Assembly: GCA_020853885.1 (NCBI GenBank)
Contig: JADYXZ010000007.1
Coordinates: forward strand, 1 to 57,779
DNA from: Bradyrhizobiaceae bacterium
GTDB taxonomy: Bacteria; Pseudomonadota; Alphaproteobacteria; Rhizobiales; Xanthobacteraceae
Direction: 5' to 3'
Length of the DNA stretch: 57,779 nt
The notes under the pieces are model-generated. The model was not told where the DNA came from. It did not search any database and saw only the letters and a program-made list of their open reading frames with translations. Positions 16,751 through 25,540 of the stretch are shown one piece after another; position 1 is the stretch's first letter, and every line of letters starts with the position of its first letter. Made by a program: the position numbers and the translations under genes.

Positions 16751-16828
16751 GCCGCCGGTACAATAGGGGATACAATCCCGTTTGTAGCCCCGGCGGCTTG
16801 CTCCGCACCCGCAAGTCCTTACGGGTGC
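16749..16828. other. two hairpins, entry to the structured region
   Basis: AAGCCGCCGG (16749-16758) pairs with CCGGCGGCTT (16790-16799); inside, TACAA/TTGTA and GGGAT/ATCCC continue the stem almost without interruption. A second hairpin, GCACCCG (16805-16811) with CGGGTGC (16822-16828), follows. No T-tract follows either, so they are not simple terminators. Confidence 0.6.
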
Positions 16829-16835
16829 TCACTTG

Positions 16836-17078
16836 ATCCCCCCAATTTTGTCGGGCGTCCCGCCCGACCCCGTGCCGCCACTCCGCCTGCAAATGCTTCC
16901 GCTGGGGCGTTGCATTTGCGGTGAGGCGGAGCTGGCGGCCCTTCGCGTTTCCTCGCCGTGCGGCTCGGCGCTTCGGGCTGACGGCACGGGGTCGGCCGGC
17001 TGCGCCGGACGCCCGTCGCATAGTCGCGCCGCTGGGGCGGCGCTCCTTGCTTTGGGGCTCCGACAAAATTGGGGGGAT
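16836..17078. other. 243-bp nested inverted-repeat structure (candidate origin, oriT or structured RNA)
   Basis: A perfect 19-bp inverted repeat (16836-16854 with 17060-17078) closes the structure. Nested inside are GGGCGTCC (16853-16860) with GGACGCCC (17007-17014), a perfect 14-bp pair (16864-16877 with 16982-16995), a long hairpin (CTCCGCC + GCAAATGC, 16881-16896, with GCATTTGC + GGCGGAG, 16912-16931) and GCGCCGC-TGGG-GCGGCGC (17026-17043). The two inner hairpins share the loop-side motif GCTGGGGCG. Open frames crossing it on both strands are unlikely to be translated. Position after replication-like genes suggests a replication or transfer origin; a large noncoding RNA is the alternative. 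Confidence 0.7.
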
Positions 17079-17216
17079 GTCCGAACCGGGCCTGACGGCG
17101 GTCGCTGTCGCTCCTCGGTACTCGCGAGGCGCGAGTGCTGACCAGATGTGCGCCTGTCGGCGCTCCGCGCCGGCAGCCACGGTATACTGCAGGGGAGTGG
17201 CGCCAGTGCTCATCAT

Positions 17217-17341
17217 GCCGGGGCAGCCCCCGCGTACCGCGCCGGCACGCTCCATCACAAGCTGCCCGGCGGGCCGACACAAGCTCCACATGATGTCGGC
17301 CACACCTGGTTGCAGGTGCTCGCACCGGGGGCTGCCCCGGC
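17217..17341 (+). other. multibranched leader just before the ATPase start
   Basis: A perfect 16-bp inverted repeat, 17217-17232 with 17326-17341, closes a loop holding CGCCGG/CCGGCG, GGCCGACA/TGTCGGCC and CACCT/AGGTG hairpins. The closing stem ends two bases before the ATG at 17344, so in RNA it would cover the ribosome-binding region of the ATPase gene. It could be a regulatory leader or part of an origin together with 16836-17078. Confidence 0.6.
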
Positions 17342-17343
17342 TT

Positions 17344-18579
17344 ATGGAGACGCACCCACCCGTCATCGCCAGGAGAGTAGCCGGTACCGGCATCGCGCTG
17401 TCGCGCGAGGAACGCGCGCGTCATGTCTACATCGTCGGCAAGTCCGGCTCCGGCAAGAGCACGGTTTTGTTCAATCTCGCGATGCACGACATCAGCGCCG
17501 GGGAAGGAGTGTGCGTCATTGACCCGCACGGGGATCTTGCCGAAGCCGTCATTGACGCCCTGCCGCCGTCCCGCACCAACGACCTGTGCTATCTCAATGT
17601 CGCCGACGTTGATTTTCCCGTCGGCTTCAATCCGCTCGCGCGCGTTCCGCCGAAGCGCCATGCGCTTGCGGCTTCCGGCATCGTCGCCGCGTTCAAACAC
17701 TTGTGGAGCGACAGTTGGGGGCCGCGGCTGGAGCATTTTTTGTATAACGGCGTCGCCGCGCTCCTGTGCGCGCCGCGGCCGACGCTCATTGACCTGCCAC
17801 GCCTCTACACCGACAAGGCGTTTCGCGCGGCGCTCGTGCCGCGCATCGCCGACCCCGTGGTGACGCGCTTCTGGACGCAGGAATTTCCCGGCTACGACCA
17901 GCGCTTTCAGGCGGAGGCCGCGGCGCCCATTCTCAACAAGGCCGGACAGTTCGCCGCCTCGCCCGCCTTGCGCAACATCCTCGGCCAGCACGCGCCGAAG
18001 TTCGACCTCGGCCGCGCGATGAATGAGCGGCGCATCCTCATCGCCAATCTCGCGCGGGGCCAGGTGGGGGAGCAGGCCGCCAATCTCATCGGCTCGCTGC
18101 TTCTTTCCCACCTGCAACTCGTCGCCATGCGCCGCAGCGAACTGCCGGCGCACGCGCGCATACCTTGGTTCACGCACATCGACGAATTCCAGAGCTTCTC
18201 CACCGACACGCTCGCCTATCTCTTGTCGGAGTCGCGCAAGTTCGCGGCGTACTTCTCGCTCGCGAACCAAATCGTCGCTTCTTTGGCACCCGCGGTGCGA
18301 ACCGCCGTGTTGGGGAATGCCGGAACGCTCATGGTCTTTCGCGTCTCGGCGAGCGACGCGGAAGTGCTGGCACCGGAATTTCATCCCTATCCCGCGCACG
18401 AACTTATCGACCAGAAGCCCTTTCGCGCGATGCTGCGACGGCTCGATGGGGAAGTGTGCAGCGCACACATGGAGCCGCCCCTGTTCGGGTCGCGCCGCCG
18501 CTTGCAGAAAGTCGTCGCGCAGAGCCGCCGCAATTTCAGCCGGCCGCGTGCAGTGATCGAGCGCTCGCTGTTTCGCTGA
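17344..18579 (+). CDS. VirD4/TraD-like DNA-pumping ATPase (short form)
   Basis: 411 residues with Walker A GKSGSGKST (32-40), then CVIDPHGDLAEAV, FNPLARV, WGPRLEHFL and a Walker B region FTHIDEFQSF, in the order of the type IV secretion coupling-protein/HerA superfamily. It lacks an N-terminal membrane anchor. Short coupling ATPases of this kind accompany replication-relaxation proteins in mobile elements. The start is ATG at 17344; the frame is open to 16921, but that part overlaps the structured DNA and lacks family sequence. A second, longer ATPase of the same superfamily is at 29303-31381. Confidence 0.85.
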   Translation: METHPPVIARRVAGTGIALSREERARHVYIVGKSGSGKSTVLFNLAMHDISAGEGVCVIDPHGDLAEAVIDALPPSRTNDLCYLNVADVDFPVGFNPLARVPPKRHALAASGIVAAFKHLWSDSWGPRLEHFLYNGVAALLCAPRPTLIDLPRLYTDKAFRAALVPRIADPVVTRFWTQEFPGYDQRFQAEAAAPILNKAGQFAASPALRNILGQHAPKFDLGRAMNERRILIANLARGQVGEQAANLIGSLLLSHLQLVAMRRSELPAHARIPWFTHIDEFQSFSTDTLAYLLSESRKFAAYFSLANQIVASLAPAVRTAVLGNAGTLMVFRVSASDAEVLAPEFHPYPAHELIDQKPFRAMLRRLDGEVCSAHMEPPLFGSRRRLQKVVAQSRRNFSRPRAVIERSLFR

Positions 18580-18646
18580 GGTGTCAAAGCACCCGTCATA
18601 GCCGCTCCCGACGAATCGGATAAAGTACGAGCGAAGGAGTAACGTC

Positions 18647-20035
18647 GTGAAGAGGCTTGCTTTCTGCTTTGATGGCACTTGGAACAAGCTCGATGCCGCG
18701 CAGCCCACCAACGTGGTGCTGACGGCCGAAAGCGTGCTGCCGCTCGCAGAGGATGCGACGCAGGTCATCTACTACGATGAGGGCGTCGGAACGGGCGATG
18801 CACTCGATGCCGTCAAGGGTGGAATGCTCGGCGCCGGCCTGCTTCAGAACCTCGCCGATGCATACCGCTTTATCGTCTTCAACTACACGCCGGGCGACCA
18901 GATCTACGCGTTCGGATTTTCGCGCGGCGCGTACACCGCGCGAAGCTTCGCCGGACTGCTCAGCCACTGCGGGATTCTGGATCGCCGAAGCGCAGCGAGA
19001 GCCAACGACATCATTGAGCTCTACCGCTCCCGCGACCACACACCCGCGTTTTTCGACAAGCTCATGCGTTTCCGCAGCGAGCACTGCACGGATACGTGGG
19101 TGTCGGATAGAGAGCGCGATTGGAGGCAAGCGAACGCTCCCCAATGCTCCGTGGACGACACCACACGCATTCAAATGACCTATCTCGGCGTGTGGGATAC
19201 GGTCGGAGCGCTCGGCGTACCAAAGAGCTTCCTGCTTGCCGATACGCTCAACCGCAAATATGAGTTCCACGACACGAAACTTTCGCCCTTCGTTAAGAGC
19301 GCACGGCACGCAGTTGCAATCGACGAAGTGAGGGATGAGTTCGAGCCGACGCTCTGGACGAATATCGAGGAACTTAATCATGCGGCGGGACGGGCTTCCG
19401 ACGACTTCTATGCTCCCTATCAGCAGAAGTGGTTTCCGGGTGACCACAGCTCAGTAGGCGGCAGCGCCGATTGGCGCGGCCTCTCTGACCAGGCACTGCA
19501 TTGGGTATGGATTGGGGCTATGCAGCAGCGGCTCAAGTTCGACACGTCGCAGAATTCCCGGATTTTTGAGCTGGCTCCCAAGTTCACTGAAAGGCTCATT
19601 CACTCGGATGATCCCAGCATGTCGTATCGCGTGATGGCAGCGCGCGGGAGCGCCCGAAAGAACGGGCCGAAGCACCTGTACGAAGTAAGTTACAGCGCCC
19701 AGCGCCGCTGGCACGAAAGTCCGGACATGCTTTCGGATGATGTGCTGTACCGGCCCGACACGCTCAAGGGGGTGAGCGCAGAACTCGAAAAGCTGGATCC
19801 TGTGAGGCTAGGAGTGGGGCCAAAGTATCGCAAATTCATCGCAGAAGGCGATTTTGAAAAGTACACCGTCAAGCGCAAGGACGGACTCCGCGCTATCGCG
19901 AGAAAGTTCTACGGGACAGTCGAGGCGACCGAAAAAATTTTCGACGCAAACCGAGACCTTCTCGAACATCCGGACCTTATATTCGCGGACCAAGTGCTGC
20001 GGTTGCCGACAGACGGTCTTCAGATGACCACTTAA
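18647..20035 (+). CDS. DUF2235 alpha/beta hydrolase with C-terminal LysM domain (Tle1-like)
   Basis: 462 residues. The N-terminus (LAFCFDGTWNK) and nucleophile elbow GFSRG (90-94, Ser92) define DUF2235, the family containing Tle1 phospholipase effectors. A LysM-like module follows at about residues 410-455 (YTVKRKDGLRAIARKFYG, later ILRLP-like end), which would bind peptidoglycan or another glycan. The start is GTG at 18647 with AAGGAGT seven bases upstream. Next to a secreted peptidoglycan-binding protein it suggests an envelope-directed function. No secretion signal is visible, so an effector role is inference. Confidence 0.85.
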   Translation: MKRLAFCFDGTWNKLDAAQPTNVVLTAESVLPLAEDATQVIYYDEGVGTGDALDAVKGGMLGAGLLQNLADAYRFIVFNYTPGDQIYAFGFSRGAYTARSFAGLLSHCGILDRRSAARANDIIELYRSRDHTPAFFDKLMRFRSEHCTDTWVSDRERDWRQANAPQCSVDDTTRIQMTYLGVWDTVGALGVPKSFLLADTLNRKYEFHDTKLSPFVKSARHAVAIDEVRDEFEPTLWTNIEELNHAAGRASDDFYAPYQQKWFPGDHSSVGGSADWRGLSDQALHWVWIGAMQQRLKFDTSQNSRIFELAPKFTERLIHSDDPSMSYRVMAARGSARKNGPKHLYEVSYSAQRRWHESPDMLSDDVLYRPDTLKGVSAELEKLDPVRLGVGPKYRKFIAEGDFEKYTVKRKDGLRAIARKFYGTVEATEKIFDANRDLLEHPDLIFADQVLRLPTDGLQMTT

Positions 20036-20146
20036 GCAGCGCTCCATTTTTCGGCGTCGCACGAAGGTGCTTGTGCAACTCATTGGGGAAGCCCGCGATG
20101 GCCACGGGGCCGCACATGATATGATTCGAGATGTCCCCACAGGCAT

Positions 20147-23100
20147 ATGCACGCACGATTTTTCGCACTCGCGCTCTGTCTTCTGTTTCTCTCTCCGCTC
20201 GCTGCCAACGCGCAGGAAGCTCCCTCCTGCACCTTCACCCGCTCGCTCCATGTGGGCACGGAAGGGGAAGACATAGCCTGCCTCCAGAGCCTCTTGCGGC
20301 AGGAGGGATTCTTCCACGCCGACATTACCGGCTACTTCGGCGCCGCCACCTGGCGTGCCGTGGCCAACTTCCAGTGGGAGCACGGTCTGCCGTCCATCGG
20401 CATCGTCGGGCCGCAAACCAGAGCCGCGCTCGCCTCACTCACGCAGACGGCTCCAAGCGACAACACAGGTGCCTCCATTGCCGCGCCCGCTTCCTTCACC
20501 AACACCCAACTCCAAGCGCTGCTCTCGCTTCTCACCGCCTTCGGCGTCCCTCGCTCGACCATTCAGTTCATTGAAAATCTCCTGCCCAAGCGCGCCGCGC
20601 ACAACAGCAGCGGCGGGGGAGGAAGCGGAAACAACCAGCAGGAAGACGAGGAGGAAGACGAACCGTTAGCGGTCGCGGACCAAACCATTCAGTTCGGCGC
20701 GCTCACACTGGCCGGAGCGGGAGGAGCCGCCCCGACATCCACCGGCGGCACCATCACCGCCGGTTCCATTACCTCGGGCAACGATTCCGGCCACTGGCAG
20801 GTAGCAAGCGACGGCACCATCACGCCTACTTCGGCTGGCGACACTGATGATCTGGACGAGGGGCCGTATACGCTCGGCATCACCTTCGAGAGCGGCAACG
20901 AGTCCGACGCGGCGACAATTACGGTTACGACAACGGGCAACGACCTTGAAAACACGTATCACGTGGCAAGCGAGCATGAATATGAGGAGTGGGCCGCGCT
21001 CAAAGACCACGGCACTGTCGCGCAGTTCCGCAGTGAGGACGCGACCGCTTTCTCCCACAATCAAATCGTCTGGAGGGTAGATGCCGCGCTCGACTATGCA
21101 AGCAACGACTACGGCCGCTTCGCACTCGGCGACTTTTGGGCGCGTGCTCCATTCAATGTGACAGAGATTCTGCCCGCGTGGGACGGCGCCCGGCACGGCG
21201 CCATGCTCGACATGGGTAACGTATCGGGACAGGGCTTTTATGACCGGCTCGCCATCGAGCCGGATTATTCAGGAACGATGTTCGCGTTTAGCGGAGCGAA
21301 CCGGTCGCATATCCCGGTAGAGATGGATAGCGATTCCATCCATTCGCTGATTATGACCGTCGGCAAGCAGACACCTATGTCGGGTGGGGCCGCGCAGATG
21401 CTCGAACGGGCGACAGTGTTCACGTCGTTGCGAGATATCGACATTGCATCAGTCACGGCGACCACGTTCCGGCCATCGTATATGGGCACAAAACGGCTGG
21501 TGAATTGGTCTAACGCCAATACAGACCTGCTGCCCGACCTTGCACTGCCGAGCGGCGCGACGCTCCCGTCGACAGGTCAAATGGCGCAAGTGTGGCTGCA
21601 TAATGGTCCCAGCAACGTGGCGTCTGACGGCCTGCCCGGCGTTGCTGCAACCATCCACCCAGATCAAAATATGCCGCCCTATCCGCGTGACAGTGGCATC
21701 GTTGTGTCGGATTACGCCGCGGCGGTGCTGGTCGACAGCGCCGATCGAGACACCTATGCAAAGGAACTAATCCAAGTCGGCATAGACCTTTTTGGCGTCC
21801 ACATGACCGCGCCTGAGCACGTTTTCATGGCAGCTGCGGGCTACGGGAATGGTTGGAAATTTCCTATCGTCTTCGCCGGCTTTCTGCTCGACGATGCGAC
21901 CTTGCAGGGCTTCAACGATCTAATGCCGACCAAATTCGGTGGTGACACCGTTCACTCATTCGGCGAGGATGGTCATACATACATTGGCGAGGACGAACTT
22001 AATCCGGGCAATCTGCGATACATGTGGGGCGCTGATGGCACCAACATCGGTTACAACCCGCCATTCTATTTCAATCACGATAAGCGCGATCCTGACGGGC
22101 TTGCGGAGGTAGACGCTCCTGACGGTTACAGCGAGCTGTCTCCTGCCATTGTTTCCGGCGCGGCTGGCGCGTCTACTGGCGCGTACAGCGGCGATGGCGC
22201 AGGCGCGGGCACGCAAACAGAGATCACGTTATTTGGGTCACCGAACCTTTCAAGCATTAGTGGTAATCAGTGGCTTTACTTGAATATTGGCGGCACTTGG
22301 ACCCTTTTTGACATTGCAGCCGTCGACAACACCGCAAAAATCGTGACGGTTTCCTCTGCTCCAGCTTCCCCCATCAATTCTGGAGCCTCCGCCGTAGAGT
22401 GGAAGATTGCGCATCATGGCGCATATCGCGCCTGTTGCTCGTCGCGCACATGGGTGGGCGAGCGACTTGCATTGCATCATCTCGGCGCGGGAGCCCAGGC
22501 AGTATGGGGCGACCACTACGACGTATTTAGCGGGTACGTTGATCGGTGGGTGGCGGACAATTACACCCCGGGAGGCGTCAATCTCTATGGTTCGAACTTC
22601 GTCCGGGATATTTGGGAAGACTATCCGCCGTCTGGCGTCGACACATCCGCTCCAACCGTTTCTCTTACGGGTCCATCAAATGGAGCGACCGTTTCCGGAA
22701 ATGTCCCAATCTCAGCAAGTGCTTCTGACAACATCGGCGTCACAGGCGTAGAGTTCAAGCTCAATACAAATACGCTCATCCAAGACGATACCTCGTCTCC
22801 CTATAGCATCACGTGGGACTCCACGTCCGCGTCGGATGGCTCGCACGCCATCATAGCTGTCGCCCGGGATGCTGCAGGCAATCGTGCCACCTCCACATCA
22901 GTTGCTGTAACCGTTGACAATGATGCTAGTTACACCGCGGTCGCAGTCGACAATAGCGGGGTGGTCTATGGTGTGGCGAATACGTTCAGCGGCGGTTCTC
23001 AATCGAAGACGGGAACATTCAGCTTCTGGTTCTACGTCGATGAAGATTCGTGGCCTTCGACCTCAAGGACCGTTATTGATCTCCGCACTAGTGGCGGAAC

Positions 23101-23638
23101 CACCCAGCTATTGGCTGCGACCGCGAGCACCGGGCGTCTCAGTATTACGTGGCGCAACGCGTCGAATGTTGTAATCGCAAATCGCTCAACGCAAAACAAC
23201 ACCTTTTCAGTTCGCACGTGGTATCATGTCATAGTCAGCTATGATCTCGCCAATCTATCAGTTCAGATGTGGGCCACTCCAGCTGGCGCTACCGAGACAG
23301 AGATCACTTCGTTTTCTGGTTCATCAACGTCTGATGATTTTGTCGGGGCTATTGGTCGTGTCGGTGTCTTCGCACAATCCTCTGGTGCGGCGCCGTTTGA
23401 TGGCTTCCTCGCCGACATTTGGGTGGACACGCAAAACACGATTGACCTGAGCGTCGAAGCAAACCGCCGCAACTTCATTGATGAAAATAGTCGGCCGGTA
23501 GATTTAAGTGGCTACGGATCGCCGCAGCTTCGGCTCATAAATGCGGTGGATACGTGGCTAACCAACACCGGGTCCGGCGGTAACTTGACGGAGACAGGTG
23601 GCGACTTAGTTGCTGCGTCGTCCAACCCGAGCGACTAA
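20147..23638 (+). CDS. large secreted protein: peptidoglycan-binding, Ig-like and LamG-like domains
   Basis: 1163 residues. A signal peptide (MHARFFALALCLLFLSPLAA...NAQ) is followed by a peptidoglycan-binding domain (residues about 28-100: LHVGTEGEDIACLQSLLRQE). Then come a Gly/Ser/Glu-rich linker, a long beta-rich middle region without a named family, an Ig-like module near 830-925 (VSLTGPSNGATVSGNVPIS), and a C-terminal LamG/concanavalin-like domain. It is probably cell-surface or periplasmic. Codons become more AT-rich toward the 3' end. The start is ATG at 20147. It could be a surface adhesin or exclusion factor of the element; no enzyme motif is seen. Confidence 0.8.
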   Translation: MHARFFALALCLLFLSPLAANAQEAPSCTFTRSLHVGTEGEDIACLQSLLRQEGFFHADITGYFGAATWRAVANFQWEHGLPSIGIVGPQTRAALASLTQTAPSDNTGASIAAPASFTNTQLQALLSLLTAFGVPRSTIQFIENLLPKRAAHNSSGGGGSGNNQQEDEEEDEPLAVADQTIQFGALTLAGAGGAAPTSTGGTITAGSITSGNDSGHWQVASDGTITPTSAGDTDDLDEGPYTLGITFESGNESDAATITVTTTGNDLENTYHVASEHEYEEWAALKDHGTVAQFRSEDATAFSHNQIVWRVDAALDYASNDYGRFALGDFWARAPFNVTEILPAWDGARHGAMLDMGNVSGQGFYDRLAIEPDYSGTMFAFSGANRSHIPVEMDSDSIHSLIMTVGKQTPMSGGAAQMLERATVFTSLRDIDIASVTATTFRPSYMGTKRLVNWSNANTDLLPDLALPSGATLPSTGQMAQVWLHNGPSNVASDGLPGVAATIHPDQNMPPYPRDSGIVVSDYAAAVLVDSADRDTYAKELIQVGIDLFGVHMTAPEHVFMAAAGYGNGWKFPIVFAGFLLDDATLQGFNDLMPTKFGGDTVHSFGEDGHTYIGEDELNPGNLRYMWGADGTNIGYNPPFYFNHDKRDPDGLAEVDAPDGYSELSPAIVSGAAGASTGAYSGDGAGAGTQTEITLFGSPNLSSISGNQWLYLNIGGTWTLFDIAAVDNTAKIVTVSSAPASPINSGASAVEWKIAHHGAYRACCSSRTWVGERLALHHLGAGAQAVWGDHYDVFSGYVDRWVADNYTPGGVNLYGSNFVRDIWEDYPPSGVDTSAPTVSLTGPSNGATVSGNVPISASASDNIGVTGVEFKLNTNTLIQDDTSSPYSITWDSTSASDGSHAIIAVARDAAGNRATSTSVAVTVDNDASYTAVAVDNSGVVYGVANTFSGGSQSKTGTFSFWFYVDEDSWPSTSRTVIDLRTSGGTTQLLAATASTGRLSITWRNASNVVIANRSTQNNTFSVRTWYHVIVSYDLANLSVQMWATPAGATETEITSFSGSSTSDDFVGAIGRVGVFAQSSGAAPFDGFLADIWVDTQNTIDLSVEANRRNFIDENSRPVDLSGYGSPQLRLINAVDTWLTNTGSGGNLTETGGDLVAASSNPSD

Positions 23639-23820
23639 CTCTCAGAATTAGTTTCGCTGAACAGCAGGGAAGCGTCAGCACCCACTTCCATCTTCGGGCA
23701 GCCGGTCTTGCCGCAGACGAACGGTCGTCTCCATCGAGCCCGGACAGCTAAGGCGATTCCTTTCCACAACGCTTCGCTGCGACTACCCTTGCAATGAGTT
23801 AACTACGAGGGGGACGCGCG

Positions 23821-24582
23821 ATGGCAAGCTATTTTTCGGCGGAGGAAATCGCGGACCTGCATAGGCATAGGCAGGAAATTCATCAGCGCTTCCGCGCGCT
23901 ACAAGAACCATTCATGACCTACAATTTTACAAATGTCGGCGCGCGCGAACATGCACAACATGGCTTTTGCAGGCGCCTGCACACGTTGGCGCAGTCCATC
24001 GATCACGTTTTTGAAATGCTGCCACCCGAACGAGAGGATATTCCCGAACTCCAAGAAGTTACGGCGGCAACGATAGCGATCCAAGCGTTCACGATGAATG
24101 CCTTTGGATGCCTCGAAAACCTCGCCTGGATTTGGGTACTTGAGAAAAATGTAAAGGGAAAAAGCGGGCTGGAACTTAAACCCAAGGACATCGGGCTTGG
24201 AAAGCCTTACGTCCAACAGTCATTTTCCACGAGTTTTCGTGCCTTCCTCGAAAGTCGGAAAGAATGGCTAGGACACCTCATCAACTTTCGTGATTCACTC
24301 GCTCACCGAATTCCTCTCTATATTCCACCGTACGTCATCCCAGAGGATAAATTTGATGAATACAAGAAACTTGAGGGAGAAGCTCTTGGTGAACGTGGAC
24401 GCGCAGATCCGAAAGAATACCGAAGGCTGCGCGAAGAACAGAGAAAACTCTGTCGTTTCCAGCCGTGGATGACTCACTCGATTTACGATAAGGCCCCACT
24501 AGTCGTATTTCACTCACAATTGGTGAATGACTACGTCACCATCGACGAATACGGCTGGAGGATGCTTGAAGAACTCGACTAA
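23821..24582 (+). CDS. HEPN-like helical protein
   Basis: 253 residues, mostly helical. FRDSLAHRIP (near residue 159) contains R-x4-H in a helix, the motif of HEPN RNases and Cthe_2314-like proteins. The rest is unrecognised. The start is ATG at 23821 after GAGGGGGA. HEPN proteins often act as toxins or abortive-infection RNases; with an isolated motif this is tentative. The 182-bp gap before it holds nothing recognisable. Confidence 0.65.
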   Translation: MASYFSAEEIADLHRHRQEIHQRFRALQEPFMTYNFTNVGAREHAQHGFCRRLHTLAQSIDHVFEMLPPEREDIPELQEVTAATIAIQAFTMNAFGCLENLAWIWVLEKNVKGKSGLELKPKDIGLGKPYVQQSFSTSFRAFLESRKEWLGHLINFRDSLAHRIPLYIPPYVIPEDKFDEYKKLEGEALGERGRADPKEYRRLREEQRKLCRFQPWMTHSIYDKAPLVVFHSQLVNDYVTIDEYGWRMLEELD

Positions 24583-24671
24583 ACACACGCTAGCAGGGGA
24601 ATAGCGCATAGCTTGCGCGGCCAAGGAAAAGCGCACTAGAATCTCTCTCGCAAACAGCAGGGAGAGGTGAA

Positions 24672-24722
24672 ATGAACATCGTCCCGACTCTCAGCGGCGG
24701 CGGCAAGGGCAGCCCCGCCTAA
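24672..24722 (+). CDS. 16-residue putative leader peptide
   Basis: ATG at 24672 follows a strong Shine-Dalgarno run (GGGAGAGGTGA, 24660-24670). The frame ends with TAA at 24720-24722 and encodes MNIVPTLSGGGKGSPA. It lies just before alternative hairpins that can mask the start of the next gene, as in translational attenuators. It is too short to be judged by homology. Confidence 0.5.
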   Translation: MNIVPTLSGGGKGSPA

Positions 24723-24728
24723 CAAGGC

Positions 24729-24791
24729 GCGGGTTATCCCGCACTCCCCAGCAATGCCTGGGGATAGCGGCGCGCTTCAACAGGGGAGTGC
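24729..24791 (+). promoter_or_regulatory. attenuator-like alternative hairpins masking the next gene's start
   Basis: Two local hairpins, GCGGG-TTAT-CCCGC (24729-24742) and CCCCAG-CAATGC-CTGGGG (24746-24763), compete with a longer-range pairing. In that pairing GCACTCCCC (24741-24749) meets GGGGAGTGC (24783-24791). The second state buries the GGGGAG ribosome-binding site and the GTG at 24788. A translated leader peptide lies directly upstream. Confidence 0.55.
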
Positions 24792-25540
24792 GCCACAATA
24801 GAGATGTGCCCGAAGCATGGGACGCGGCCTCTAGCTTCATAGCCGGAAATGTCTGGGCGGCGGCAGCTGTCGTGCTGGCATTCTTTTGCGCGGCGCTTGC
24901 AGCCTATGCGCGCGAGCAGATCGGCGCGGGAACCCGTTGGGCGCTGACACCGCTCACGCGGCATCTCCCTTGGAATTTCACCGGCTGGTCCGGCTCGCGC
25001 GCCGCCGATGCGCTGCGCTCCGAATTCACGTTCGTTCAAATCTTCCTGCTCGATCCCGCCGGCAGGTCTGCCCGATACGAAAAGACAACCTCCTTTGTCG
25101 CCAGACGTACCGTGACCTCCTATCAGGAGGCAGTAACGGCCGTTGGGAGCGTCGCGACATTTTCCACCATGCGGGGCACGATCGCCGAGACGCTAAGAGA
25201 ACACGGCTTCCACGTTTCAAAAATCGATCTCGGCAACCCCGTTAGGGCAGGAGAGCGGTTCACCAATGTCTACTCCGCCTCCCTGCTTGACTCCTTCACC
25301 AGCACGCACGAGCACTGGACGCAGGAATTTGCGTTCCCGACAAGACACCTGACCTTCCACATTCATTTTCCGGTGTTGCGCCCGCCGAAATCAGTGTCGT
25401 GCAAGGTCATCGAGGGGACCTCAGAGAAGCTGGCAACCAGCAATGCACGATTCGTCGATCTGTTCGGCAGAAGGTCGATTGTCTGGGAAATCAACGACCC
25501 GAGCCCGAACCAAGTCCTGAAACTGGAATGGATCTGGTAG
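24788..25540 (+). CDS. membrane-anchored hypothetical protein
   Basis: 250 residues (GTG at 24788; a GTG at 24806 is the alternative). One transmembrane helix lies near residues 16-42 (NVWAAAAVVLAFFCAALAAY), followed by a soluble beta-rich domain without a family I recognise. Its start region is covered by an attenuator-like structure after a 16-residue leader peptide. With the HEPN-like neighbour it could form a defence or exclusion pair; this is conjecture. Confidence 0.65.
   Translation: MRHNRDVPEAWDAASSFIAGNVWAAAAVVLAFFCAALAAYAREQIGAGTRWALTPLTRHLPWNFTGWSGSRAADALRSEFTFVQIFLLDPAGRSARYEKTTSFVARRTVTSYQEAVTAVGSVATFSTMRGTIAETLREHGFHVSKIDLGNPVRAGERFTNVYSASLLDSFTSTHEHWTQEFAFPTRHLTFHIHFPVLRPPKSVSCKVIEGTSEKLATSNARFVDLFGRRSIVWEINDPSPNQVLKLEWIW

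Noticed and set aside
16819-18768. A 649-codon minus-strand frame opposite the ATPase gene
   Set aside because: It is antisense to a convincing VirD4-like ATPase, is rich in Arg/Ala/Gly without motifs, and crosses the structured region.
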